From Xiphias gladius (lineage: Eukaryota > Chordata > Actinopteri > Istiophoriformes > Xiphiidae): a DNA stretch of 64,000 nucleotides. Both the position numbers and the translations under genes were made by a program. Positions 54,501 to 64,000 of the stretch are shown here, in pieces; position 1 is the first letter of the stretch, and each line of letters begins with the position of its first letter. The DNA is taken from assembly GCF_016859285.1 (NCBI RefSeq), contig NC_053400.1, positions 15,596,501 to 15,660,500 on the forward strand, given 5' to 3'. The notes below the pieces were generated by a model. The model was not told the DNA's origin. It searched no databases and saw nothing but the letters and a program-made list of their open reading frames with translations.

Positions 54501-55825
54501 AGAGCAGGAGAGCGAGAAGCCATCGCTAACTGCTAAGCTAAACTAACTAGTGGATGTAGAAGTGTGTAAACAACTGTGAAGTAGCGAGGAAATCGCTGGC
54601 AGAAAGAGAGAGCTAAGAGTGCTTAAGCAGAACTAATGTACATTTAAATGTACAGCGGATAATTAGCCGCTGTAATGAAGAAAAATAGCAAAATTAACTG
54701 GGTAGAGGCAGAGCAGCAAAACTCGCTACCAGTCACACAGAAGCTGGCAACAGGAAATGACACAATACGCTTACGTCAGCATGTCAGCGCGTCAAAACCA
54801 GTGTGCTCAAGCGCTCAGGCAAGAAAAGGGTTTTGAGTAATCTTTGTACCAGGAAGAGTATATTTCATTGTTTATGTACAGTTTTGAAGTAAGAGCAGGG
54901 ATGTAGGCTACAAAGAGTTTGGCCCAGATGGTAGCCACGGGGTGTTGGTGATAGTAATAGTAGGGACTTGCCAAAAAAAAAGCCTCCCCAGAGTGCCACA
55001 AAATGATAATAATAGAGTTGGCAAATGAAAAAATAAATGAGAAAGCCCCTGGTAAATTAAAATGCAAATTGAGAAAAGGTCCCTGTGAAATTTCTTCTTA
55101 AAAACAGTAATTTTCATTTTATATGTTAATTCAGCTACTTCAGCCACTCAGTAAACAGAGCTAATTATCCACAGTAAGAAAACAGAAAAACATCTGTTAG
55201 CAAGAAACTAAACCCTCTAGGTGTGACCATACCTGTTGTGGCTCTTATTATGAGAGCACAGCAGGTCCACAGACTGACTCCTCTGAAAGGCGAAGTGGGA
55301 CAGAAACACTCACCGTCTCACCCTTATTGTGTTTCTAACAGGGAGTTTGTTTTGATGTCCCAGCTGACAAAGTCAAGGAGATTCAGGTGAGGACAACAGT
55401 GAAAACTCCCATCTGTTCGAGATGTGTGATGGACTGTTTATAGTGTCTTCAAGATTAAGTTGAATTAAATTAAAAGTGAAAATGAATAATCCAGAGTAAA
55501 ATATAAATATTTTGACAGTGCTTCTTAGGTGACATCTTTTTCACCCCACTTCCTCCTTAAACAGGAGAACTGGAAAGACGGTCGCCGTTGGCAACTGACT
55601 GTAGCCACAGAGCTCCCAGAGTTGGAGGAGAAGCAGTTCGGTAATCGTGGTGACAGAGGCTTTGGCAACGGTAACCGTGGTGACAGAGGAGGGTTCAGAG
55701 GTGGAAGAGGACGTAATTTTGGGGGAAAAGGTGGCCGCGGCAATGGATTTCGGAGTGGCGGCGGTGGCTATAGCAACAACAGAGGAGGACACAAACGCAG
55801 CTTCAGCCAAGCTTTTCATTACTGA
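42825..55825 (+). CDS. ddx21: Nucleolar DEAD-box RNA helicase DDX21, complete
   Basis: DDX21 (RNA helicase II/Gu) unwinds RNA in the nucleolus for rRNA transcription and processing. Sixteen coding exons: 42825-42908, 44044-44283, 45209-45349, 45993-46068, 46567-46745, 46859-46976, 47277-47462, 47810-47955, 48361-48510, 48902-49063, 49454-49573, 49993-50066, 50281-50440, 50823-50957, 55342-55386, 55565-55825. They join in phase to 758 aa (human 783). Residues 29-155 are a Lys/Glu-rich basic region. Helicase motifs: Q motif near 191, ARTGTGKT 208-215, PTREL 246-250, DEVD 317-320, SAT 353-355, ARGLD in exon 10, HRSGRTGR 501-508. The GUCT domain (about 560-660) is followed by an RGG/GDRG tail ending HKRSFSQAF, as in DDX21 rather than DDX50. 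Position beside kifbp also fits. The Q motif reads LFDIQ where the family has LFPIQ. Intron 14 is 4.4 kb because of a LINE insertion. Confidence 0.96.
47960..48022. repeat. (GT)n microsatellite at the exon 8 donor
   Basis: TG dinucleotides begin immediately after the ddx21 exon 8 donor (GTAAG) and run about 63 nt. Confidence 0.97.
48519..48584. repeat. (CA)n microsatellite at the exon 9 donor
   Basis: CA dinucleotides begin 8 nt after exon 9 of ddx21 (donor GTTGAG) and run 66 nt. They are complementary to the GT run in the preceding intron. Confidence 0.97.
51110..54830 (-). mobile_element. L2/CR1-type LINE with ORF1 esterase, inactive
   Basis: It is inserted against ddx21 in intron 14. Reading the minus strand from about 54830: an ORF1 N-terminus (54308-54523), then an SGNH-esterase-like ORF1 piece (54012-54314) with [30 protein letters not shown] and [13 protein letters not shown]. 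Next is an ORF2 endonuclease (53226-53789) with [16 protein letters not shown] and RGGGVAA. Linker pieces (52480-53144) and ORF2 C-terminal pieces (51824-52347, for example [20 protein letters not shown]) follow. The reverse-transcriptase core between about 52350 and 52480 is missing, and frames are broken in several places. The 3' UTR ends near 51110 with AT-rich TTATAGATGATA-type repeats. The esterase Ser motif reads VSSIL where related copies have GDSIL. Confidence 0.85.
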
Positions 55826-58471
55826 CGCACCAACCTTTGGACTGATAAGACTGTCATTTATCTGGGCTGGCAGTGGATTTTATTGGCTGTCAGTGAGAGG
55901 GCTTGATGTATGGCTGGTGGAAATCTCCATCATGATACAAGCTGAATTGTAAGCTGTCAAGTATTCATAAATTTAATACACACAGTATATTAAATTATGA
56001 ATATTCAAGCATAAAGCAAAGAAAACACTGCATGTTTTCTGCAGAATAAGATTTATTTCCAAGTAGCCATATCCAAAGGGTTTAAGATCAGATTCTCTGT
56101 GTACAGTATATTAACACAGTACCACTGGCAGCCATTTTGTAGTGCCTGGTGTGTTGTTTCTTTTAGGTGACACATTAGATGAAACTCATGAAATGACATG
56201 TTCTCAGTAGTTTTCAGTACATGGCAAGTGAATTAATGTAATTCACTTGCCATGTCTTGAATGGCAGATATCCCAAAACACTGGCTAATCAACCAATAGC
56301 ACGTTTTGCCTTATGTCACAACACGAATTGATAGTTTGAACGTGTCATCCATTGAGTTTTAGTTAAAGTGTTACTTTTTTACTGGTTGTTTGGGGGAATG
56401 GTGGTAGCAATCAGAATAGAGCCTCTGTCCAAAATAGAGGGCGCACTATCCTGACGCAACAACTTGTAAACATGCTACTTGTTGACATGACTACACTAGA
56501 TAACGCTTGAGTGTGCAGTATGATGGAGGTAGACCTTTACTGCAGACTCTGCGTCATGTGTGTAGGCACTGTGTTTCGGCTGTGCTCAGAAAAAGGTAAT
56601 TAAATGGGTTTTAACCTTTACAGTTGTGCTCAGTGTCAGGTTGCTGCCTCACCCTCAGCTGAAACCTTTCTCCCCAAAAATATGTTGGATGATTGCTTTG
56701 CAATTGCCTCTATTTAATAACTGTCTAATGCTTCCATTCATTTGAATGAAATGACTTATTCATTAAAAAAAGGTCAGTTCAGGTTGTCTGTATTCTTTTT
56801 AAGAGAGCGTGAAACGAGCATGTATACATGTACAGTGTTTTAAGGTATACATTTCAATAATACTGCTTTGGGGGACCTTATACATTTAGCTGGCCTTCAA
56901 GAAGATACAGTTGTAAGTGCATGAATGGATCACTAACTATAGTTAATGTAATCTACAAAATTTTATGATAAAATGGGATTGCCTGCGCTCCAGAGTACAC
57001 TGTGCTGAGGAGAAACTACTTCACAGAACACAAATTATAAGGTTTGATTCATAATAAGGTTTTGGAGCAATAAGTCACACTACTCACACAGTTAAGCCCT
57101 CTTCTCTCTTCCTCTACCTCACTAAATCCAACTTGCCCCAACACCATTTTGGTGCAGTATTTTTGTGCACAGCATTCAACCATTGTTCATCTCTTACCAC
57201 CCTGAACACACCAGGAAAAATGCTGTCTTTTTTTGGTTGACATATCCTTGCATTACTTAGAAAACTAAACACTTCTTTTTGAAGTGTTTGCTTTATAGAA
57301 AAATATTGCTATTTTCAATTAATGTTAAAATTGAGTAAAATTATGTTATAGTTAAACCTTTCTGACAAAGTCTCAACAAATACAAAGAATCACATTAGAA
57401 AAAATATTTTTGTATGTAGTCAAAGAACAAAATATTATTTTTTTAGTTATGTTGTGTGTGTGACTGGGATGTGGCAATGATAAGAGCAGCTGAATATGAG
57501 TTAGACCATAAAAGCCGAATTTAGACAGCTGTTTAAATACATCTTTGAAATACATCACTTATACATAAAAGGCTTTATTTTTGACATAATATGGAGTTAT
57601 GGGTTTCATTCATGACGCAAAGAGATTGTCCACACATTTGTTTGAATCAGTTCAGTAGTTTCCCAGGCAATTTACCTACATCTTTCTGAAAACATTATCT
57701 CCCTTTGTAAAGTGCATTTTTACAGGTGGTATACTGAATTACACTGATAACATACTTAACATAATATTCAGAAGGCAACACCTCAGTGTAACTTACACAA
57801 AGTATTTAGAGTACAAAAAATACGAGATTCAACAATAAAATGTCCAAATTAATTCTCACAATATTTCATGTGCAAATATTGCATTTAAAAATCTTTGAAG
57901 TACTGGCAATATTTCCTGGGAGTAATGCATTCAAGTATTAGGGAGTAGTAGGGAGATCAGATATACGTTTTCTTAAAAAAAATGAAAAGTATTTGCTTCC
58001 ATCTACATCCAGCCCATTATTGTGATTCACATAAAACTGATTTTGATGCAGACACATAAGAAATAAACAGATGAGACTGATTTTTCTGTAAACTTTCTGA
58101 TAATTTGGTATATTGTTTTGTTTTCAACCCTCCTAAATTATTGTGCAATGTAATGTACACTCTGTACACCATACAACACCCTCTATTTTTAGACCAATGT
58201 TTTCAGTTAAGGACATTTAATTACTCTGCAGCCCTGATGCACTCAACCATACTTGAAATCGAATAAATAGAAGTCTCTAAAGAAAAAAATATTCAAATAA
58301 AACACTTGATCATTAAAAATACTACTACCTGCGATCTTTTTGTGTAAAAACCTGACTTCATATTCTAAAACTTCCTTATTTTAATTTGTCAAGTAAAGCT
58401 CATTTTGCATCACCATCTGATGCCAGAGTGTGCTGGTTGTCAGGTTATCGGTTACACTTGGTTGTTACTGA
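55826..58471. other. Convergent 3' flanks of ddx21 and chs
   Basis: The ddx21 3' UTR (plus) and the chitin synthase 3' UTR (minus) share this AT-rich 2.6-kb spacer. No exon was found. It contains a perfect hairpin at 56219-56255. Several AATAAA-like signals occur on each strand, and none can be assigned with confidence. Confidence 0.55.
56219..56255. other. Perfect 17-bp hairpin in the ddx21 3' flank
   Basis: ACATGGCAAGTGAATTA, loop ATG, TAATTCACTTGCCATGT. All 17 stem pairs are exact. It begins 394 bp after the ddx21 stop codon, probably in its 3' UTR. Confidence 0.93.
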
Positions 58472-61400
58472 CTACAGGTCATCACTGGTAATGACAAGTC
58501 CATTGGCAATGTGGTTCTCCAGAGTCAAGCCATAATCATCATCCTCCTAGATAACAGAAGCACACACAAAAAGATCAGAGCTATGTAAACGTCAGAGCTA
58601 TGTAAAACATAAATATTATAGCCCTGCAATTTATGCTGCTTAAACTGTTAGGCTGAGGTTACATCTATACCCAGGTTATAACATAGTTGTAATTTATAAT
58701 GTAGTTGCAGCACTTGCACCAAGAAAGTTGAAATGTACCTGATTACAAGGAGTGTGACAGTGTTAAGCTTTGTTGATTTCACCTAGACTGCATCGTTGAA
58801 CGTGTATCAGCTACTTAAACTGAACACTATGGGTGCCTACATCGTGTCGAGTTGGGCAAATCAGTGGTAGCTGTGGGAACTTATAGTTTTATGTCGACCA
58901 TACCAGGAACTGTAGATTAAAAGTAGCTAATGTAACAAAGAATATATAACTTTTTTTTAATGTACTTGCATGGAAGACTCGGTGTCAGTAGGCTGCCACC
59001 AGCCCAGCTACAAATAAGCGGTATTGTTTTCTCCCAGAAGCCCAGAGAAGCAAGGTGGATTCAAGCTACTATTGTCATTCTATTAAAACACAGAACCTTT
59101 TTCTTTGTCACAATCGTTATGACATCAATACACAGCACTGTACAGTATATACATTGCACAGGATATTACCACTGAGGACAGTTGTTTACAGTATGGCCCT
59201 AGTTTCATTTTCTAGTTAAATATTTGAATATATGACCAATAATTTTTTTTCTTTTCTTATATCATATACCTATTTGAGTGTGTTTGCTGTTTGTGATTAA
59301 TGTGACTTGGCTGCTGTAACAATACAGTTTCTCATTGGGAGTAATTAAGTAATCTATCAGTCTTCATTTTTTTAAATAGAAATTTCATATTTTCAGTACC
59401 ATTTATTACTCTCAGACTACTATTTTCCAATAAATCAATCTCTCCCCAAGTTTTCATTGAGTTACAAAAATGATGAGTGAAACAGCGCCCCCTGGTTTGC
59501 AATGCATGGTCCACGTTCAGCTTGTATGGTGACAGATGGTAATTCAGTGTTATTGGGGCAATCGTGTACTGAAAGAAACGCAGGTGAAGTCAGCATCCCT
59601 TTGATTGGTAACGTCAACCTTGTGCCACTGGGACTCAGGTAACAAGACTAGTATAAGACTGGACCACCCTTTATCTGTTTGTTTTCCGTCTACTGTCGGT
59701 GCTCACATATGCAGTATGTTATATGTTTTTGTGTTTTTGGTGTTAGTCAACAAAACAAGTATGAAATAGGGACTGAAATGTGGCCCATTAAGACTACATG
59801 TTAACCAGCAGTCACTTCCAAACCATTTGGACCTGCCATTGCGGTCCAGCAAAAAATTGTGAAGGGAAGCTGCTGTGTTCCACTCCAATTAAACCCTGGA
59901 AAGTTAGCTAGGTCGCTCAAATGAAATAAACTGGATTTATTTAGCAAGATTTCCAGCAACACTAATGATGACAACGAAATGCTTTTGCAAGACTACATAG
60001 CTACCGTTGGCTCAAAATGACAGACTGAGAGGAGGAGCTGATGGGAGGCCGAGGCACTCTGAACATTTTTGCCACCATGAAGGACAGCAGTCTTCTTCTA
60101 ATACCAGTAGGTGAGTCAGAAACACCCCGTCCTCTGTCCCTGCTAGCTCTGTGGCTTTCCCAATGACTTATCACAAGCTTTGGCTGTGTGTAAGCATATA
60201 AGTTTACTGCTGTATATTCAGTCATTAATGTGGTTTTATTGCTTGTAATGCCTGGGTTCAGCTGTTGACTATCTGACGTCACAGTCAGGGTAACTGAAGT
60301 TTGTCCAAACTCAGACACCCAAAACCTGGGGCTTGGAACAAATTAAGAACCCTCCAATTTGCGTTTTATTTTTTGACATTTTATCTGTCAAAACACCTGT
60401 TTGGCAGTCTGTGATTTCCTTTTCCTTTAAGTTGTGCTGTATAATGAGAATTTTGCTTTAATAACTACCTTGCTAGGGAGTACTGCATGTATATGGAGCT
60501 AGTTGTAACGTGTTGGTGAGGATCCGGCAGCTCATTTAATTTTATTGGTGGCACCCTGCCAGAATTTACCAATTTATTATTTCATGAAAATTAAAGCTGA
60601 AAACTGCTGTTGTCATTCCCGTGCTGGTCAAGATCTGTACTTTGTTTGCAACTAGGTAAGAACCTTTGCATTTCAATCCTAAATAAGTGTTTATTTTAAA
60701 CTGATCGACAAAAACATGAAAGTAATGTTATGCGTTAAGTTTGGGAATTTGTGTGAAAATTCCCAAGAATGTGGTTTATATGCGTGACAGTATAGTACTT
60801 TAAATCTGAAATTTAGACATTTTACTTAGTGCAGTTTTTAATAGGGCTAATGTCACTTGGCTTCTTTAAGTTTTTTTTCCTTAGACCACACCACTATTAA
60901 TCTATGGCCCGAATAAATAATTTTCTTTACCCCTCCATTAATGTTTTTGTTTTGCATTGAACCTCTTTTGCACAATTGCCTATATTTAAATCACATTTAA
61001 ATGCATATTCTATTGCAAATACACCATACTGTGTGTGAATCCTGTTAGAGACGTGTAGAATTTTGTGCCAGCTGTGTTTGGCTGCTTTGTGTCAGTCTCA
61101 AGGGTGCTTTTAAGTCCTAGTCAATCCCAGTTTGTGTCTCAGTCTAGGACCTGACTCTAATTTTTTCCCTTGTGTTTCTAGTGTTTCCCTATTCCCTGTG
61201 ATTTCTGTCTTTCCTGTCTATCTCTGTGTTTGTATGTGTGTCTGTGTCTGGGGCATGGTGCTCCTCCCTTTCTCTCACTCCCTCTCGGCCACCACACCTG
61301 CAGTCCATCACCTCATCAAGTCAGCAGTATATATTCCAAAGTCCTACAGCCATATTTCCCCGGAGAGATAGACTATTCTCATGCCACGTAGAAAATGCAT

Positions 61401-62523
61401 TCTAAGTTGTAGCTCCAGTTTTTTTTCTTTTTTTTTCTTTTTTTCTTGTGTCAACATATGCCTCCTCGTGACCAGGACAACTACTTGCCTGCTTGCCTGC
61501 CAGCTTATCAGAGTGCCACTCTCCAAACCATCTGCTTGCCTTCCCAGCCACCAGCCCTCAAAACCCCACCTGCCTGCCTGCTCATCTACTCCTTCTCCCA
61601 AGACTGCTGCATTCCCTGCTCTCCATATGGCTCCCTCTTCATCTGAAACCTGCTTCCCTCTGCCCCTCCAAACCCTTCTTGCATGCCCACTCATCAACCC
61701 ATTCCCTGGCTTCACGTACTGCCACCTTCCCTGCTCATCTAACAACTCCCTTCTTGCTTTCTACCTGCTTCCCTCAGCCCCTTGCCCAACGTTAACGTGA
61801 ATGTGGTGCAGGGTGTCAATATTTGGGCGTCTGAACTAGCTGTCATTATGTTTTAGTATTTGATTGTGAAGTTTAGATTTTTGTATAGTTCTGCTTTACT
61901 CTTTGATTTCGTGATGACAAGTCCATTGGCAATTCTCTCTTTAACAATGTTATGATGAGGGGCCCAAGTGGCATAGAGCCATAGTATAATCAAGCCTCTG
62001 CAAGTCTTGTACCTGACAAGGATTCCAATCACAAAACAAATTGCTTGCAGTTTTATGTGCATATATGTGTGTGTTTGAGTGTTGTTACTTACATCATCCT
62101 TCTGTTTGTAGTCTTTCTCTGTGGTGCGATACGACACCACATGGATCAAAGTGTAGATCCTGCAAACGGAGAGACACCGAGATGAAACACAAGTAGAAAA
62201 TATGGAAATTGAAAAAAATAGATGCACAACATTTCTGATAACAACAGGGGATATTATTATAATTCTCCATAAAGGCAGGAATTTATCAATCAAAATTACC
62301 CTGCTCATAGTGGGGGAAAGTATTCAGTACCAGTTTAAAAACTTTGGTATTTCTTTGCTACTGAATCAAACCTGCAGTATAAAGTTAGGAAGCTCCCTGC
62401 TTAGTTTTCAAGGTCAGTCTGTGAGCAGTGAATCTGTCAAAACTCTAATTTTACAGCTGCAAAAAGTAAAAACTGAACGTTATGTGATGAAAATTCAGTG
62501 GGTGTGTTACATACACAAGTTTA

Positions 62524-62598
<75 letters not shown>

Positions 62599-62969
62599 TA
62601 CCTGTGATATAACATGGCCAGGAATTGGATAAGGAGAAGAATAGCAAAAGAAAACAGGAACATCAAACTGAGAGGCTCCACCTGTCAACATGAAATGACA
62701 GTAATGGTGATAACTTTTAGCAGGAGTTACAGCAGCACTGACAGACATTCAAAAATATGTCAGAGTCTTCCTGTATCTATCTCTATCTCTGTGACACATG
62801 CATCTAGGACTGGCTGTCTGTCTGCGCTGACCTTGAGGTATTCTCCAGATTCACTTCCATTTGGGTAGTATTTAGGGATCTTGATGCTGATGACATCATT
62901 TCCAATTGCCTGCAGGAAGAAGGTAGCTACCACCCACAGCACGTTGATGATGAAATACAGGAAGACAGC
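58472..62969 (-). CDS. chs1: Chitin synthase, C-terminal four exons (partial)
   Basis: Chitin synthases are multi-spanning family-2 glycosyltransferases that polymerise GlcNAc from UDP-GlcNAc and extrude chitin; many fish keep such genes while mammals have lost them. Exons (complement) are 62832-62969, 62602-62681, 62093-62159 and 58472-58546, in phase, giving the last 119 residues plus stop. They encode a membrane segment AVFLYFIINVLWVVATFFLQ and an extracellular-type loop with IPKYYPNGSESGEYLK. Next come VEPLSLMFLFSFAILLLIQF and LAMLYHRIYTLIHVVSYRTT, then an acidic tail ending GLVITSDDL. The EPLSxMF...IQFxAMLxHRxxTLxH pattern is the C-terminal membrane module of animal chitin synthases. The catalytic domain (including QRRRW) lies to the right, outside the window. 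The identification rests on this tail only. The last intron is 3.5 kb. Confidence 0.75.
61120..61800. repeat. Pyrimidine-rich dispersed repeat in chs last intron
   Basis: It contains TGTTTCCCTATTCCCTGTG, CACCTGCAGTCCATCACCTC, and long CTTGCCTGCC / CCTGCCTGCC runs. It resembles the pyrimidine-rich repeats at 28.1-28.4 and 29.5-29.7 kb. Open frames rich in Pro, Leu and Ser here are compositional artefacts. Confidence 0.5.
61853..61936 (-). other. Duplicate or alternative chs terminal exon fragment
   Basis: Plus-strand 61914-61933 is identical over 20 bp to 58491-58510 in the last chs exon. On the minus strand both read IANGLVIT, the real exon continuing SDDL-stop and this copy KSKSKAELYKNLNF to a stop at 61853. 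An AG precedes it in the correct phase, but the upstream tract is poor in pyrimidines. It may be a decayed duplicate or a usable nearer terminal exon. Confidence 0.45.
62527..62595. repeat. (GT)n microsatellite, about 69 bp
   Basis: TG run in a chs intron. On the gene strand it is a CA run that starts about 6 nt after the donor of the 62602-62681 exon. Confidence 0.96.
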
Positions 62970-63227
62970 CTGTGCGGAGGAGAGATAATATAAATCCTTT
63001 TCTTAACTCTTCATACCAAAAAATGAATAACATGTCAGTTTTATTGCCTGCAATGGTAGTGAAAAGTGTGAATATGCATTAAAAATGGACAGAAATCTTA
63101 ACTGAGATAAACATCCCACAAAGATCTAAAATTTCCTTTGCTCATTGTCTTTCCCATTCCAAACAACTCAGTCAGGGGATGTTTTCTGAATAACACATGT
63201 AATCAAAAAAGTTAGTAAATCGAAATT

Positions 63228-63300
63228 CTAGTTAGAGCCTGACTGACAAATTAGCGGGCCAGTATTATCGGTTGATAATAACAGATATATTGGTATCAGC
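63228..63300. repeat. Dispersed repeat (TAGAGCCTGACTGAC type)
   Basis: GTTAGAGCCTGACTGACAAA, followed by CAGTATTATCGGTTGATAAT and TATATTGGTATCAGCAT, resembles the end and core of a common fish short element; related to 41000-41110. Confidence 0.5.
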
Positions 63301-63503
63301 ATACTTGTTAACCACTAAGTAACAAGAAATTGCATTAGAGAAATGTGAAAGATATGTTTGCAGTAACTGAGAAACAGTTTTAAAACAAATTTAAAATATC
63401 TCGCTCTCTACATTTCACAATGTTCATGCTATGTGGTCATGACAAAAAGATTATTGGACAGCACACTAAACTGCTATCTGATTTTTTTTAAAAACTCTCC
63501 CTC

Positions 63504-63504
63504 A

Positions 63505-63566
<62 letters not shown>
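63504..63566. repeat. (ATT)n microsatellite, about 63 bp
   Basis: Uninterrupted TTA/ATT trinucleotides. Confidence 0.96.
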
Positions 63567-63568
<2 letters not shown>

Positions 63569-64000
63569 ATACATTTAACTTTAAAAATCTATTATTGCTT
63601 GGGCTCTAATTGTGATATACAGCTTTAATAGGTTGAAAAAAAAAATATATATATATAAAAGAAGCTACACAGGAAAGAAGATGGTTAGAGGTGAATGGCC
63701 TTTTATCTCTTGCTTGTTGGGAGGAACTTTTTGCCTTTTTCTGATATTATTATTGCATGTGCACTCTAGGAACCCCTGTTTGTGAGTGGCTTGACAGTGG
63801 TCAAAGTCAAAGAAACACCAATAAGAAGATCAATAAATAGACAGAAAAAAACAGAAAAAAACAGAAAAGACAGAGCAATTTTCGGTTTGACTTGTGTTTG
63901 GCTTCTCTCTTTCTGTAGAAGCCTTCACTACCAATACAATTAGACAAACAATAAACATTTGCACAGACAGTAAATGCGGTACATGAACAGTAAATCTGAC

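Larger units (their letters stand above)
62970..64000. other. chs intron to window edge
   Basis: No further exon was recognised. Contains a dispersed-repeat fragment (63228-63300) and an ATT microsatellite (63504-63566). Confidence 0.5.

Noticed and set aside
61344-61800. Several overlapping Pro/Leu/Ser-rich frames on both strands
   Set aside because: They come from pyrimidine-rich repeat DNA (CTTGCCTGCC-type runs) in a chs intron and have no splice or homology support.

Overview
This is nuclear DNA of a ray-finned fish, most likely a percomorph teleost. The evidence is vertebrate genes split into many short exons with GT-AG introns, dense CA/GT microsatellites, and interspersed repeats typical of teleosts (Tc1-like transposons, an L2/CR1-type LINE with an esterase ORF1, a retroelement pol relic, and short non-autonomous repeats). 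No gene or element was checked against a database; names come from recognising the translated proteins.

Layout, left to right. (1) 4102-6035, minus: the first two coding exons of serglycin (srgn); the Ser-Gly exon was not found. (2) 6.1-14.1 kb: intergenic, with microsatellites, a short-element copy and a decayed Tc1 transposon. (3) 14133-20478, minus: complete KIF-binding protein (kifbp), 13 coding exons, 635 aa. (4) 22270-24979, minus: mitochondrial pyruvate carrier 1 (mpc1), 109 aa, which can be read through only if a 4-nt microexon is included. (5) 25785-36171, minus: a family-6 glycosyltransferase (ABO/alpha-1,3-Gal(NAc)-transferase family), 11 coding exons, 366 aa, with an altered C-terminus and duplicated first exon, last exon and poly(A)-bearing 3' flank. 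Its intron 7 holds a mosaic of retroelement pieces. (6) 36.2-42.8 kb: intergenic, with Tc1 and LINE fragments. (7) 42825-55825, plus: complete nucleolar DEAD-box helicase ddx21, 16 coding exons, 758 aa; intron 14 carries a 3.7-kb LINE in reverse orientation. (8) 58472-62969, minus: the last four coding exons of a chitin synthase, whose catalytic part lies beyond the right edge.

The genes do not form a pathway. srgn, kifbp and ddx21 are neighbours on human 10q22, so the window keeps that ancient block, with mpc1 and the glycosyltransferase lying between kifbp and ddx21. Exon joins of all genes were checked by hand for reading phase, and the summed lengths fit the families (KIFBP 635 vs 621 aa in human, MPC1 109 vs 109, DDX21 758 vs 783).
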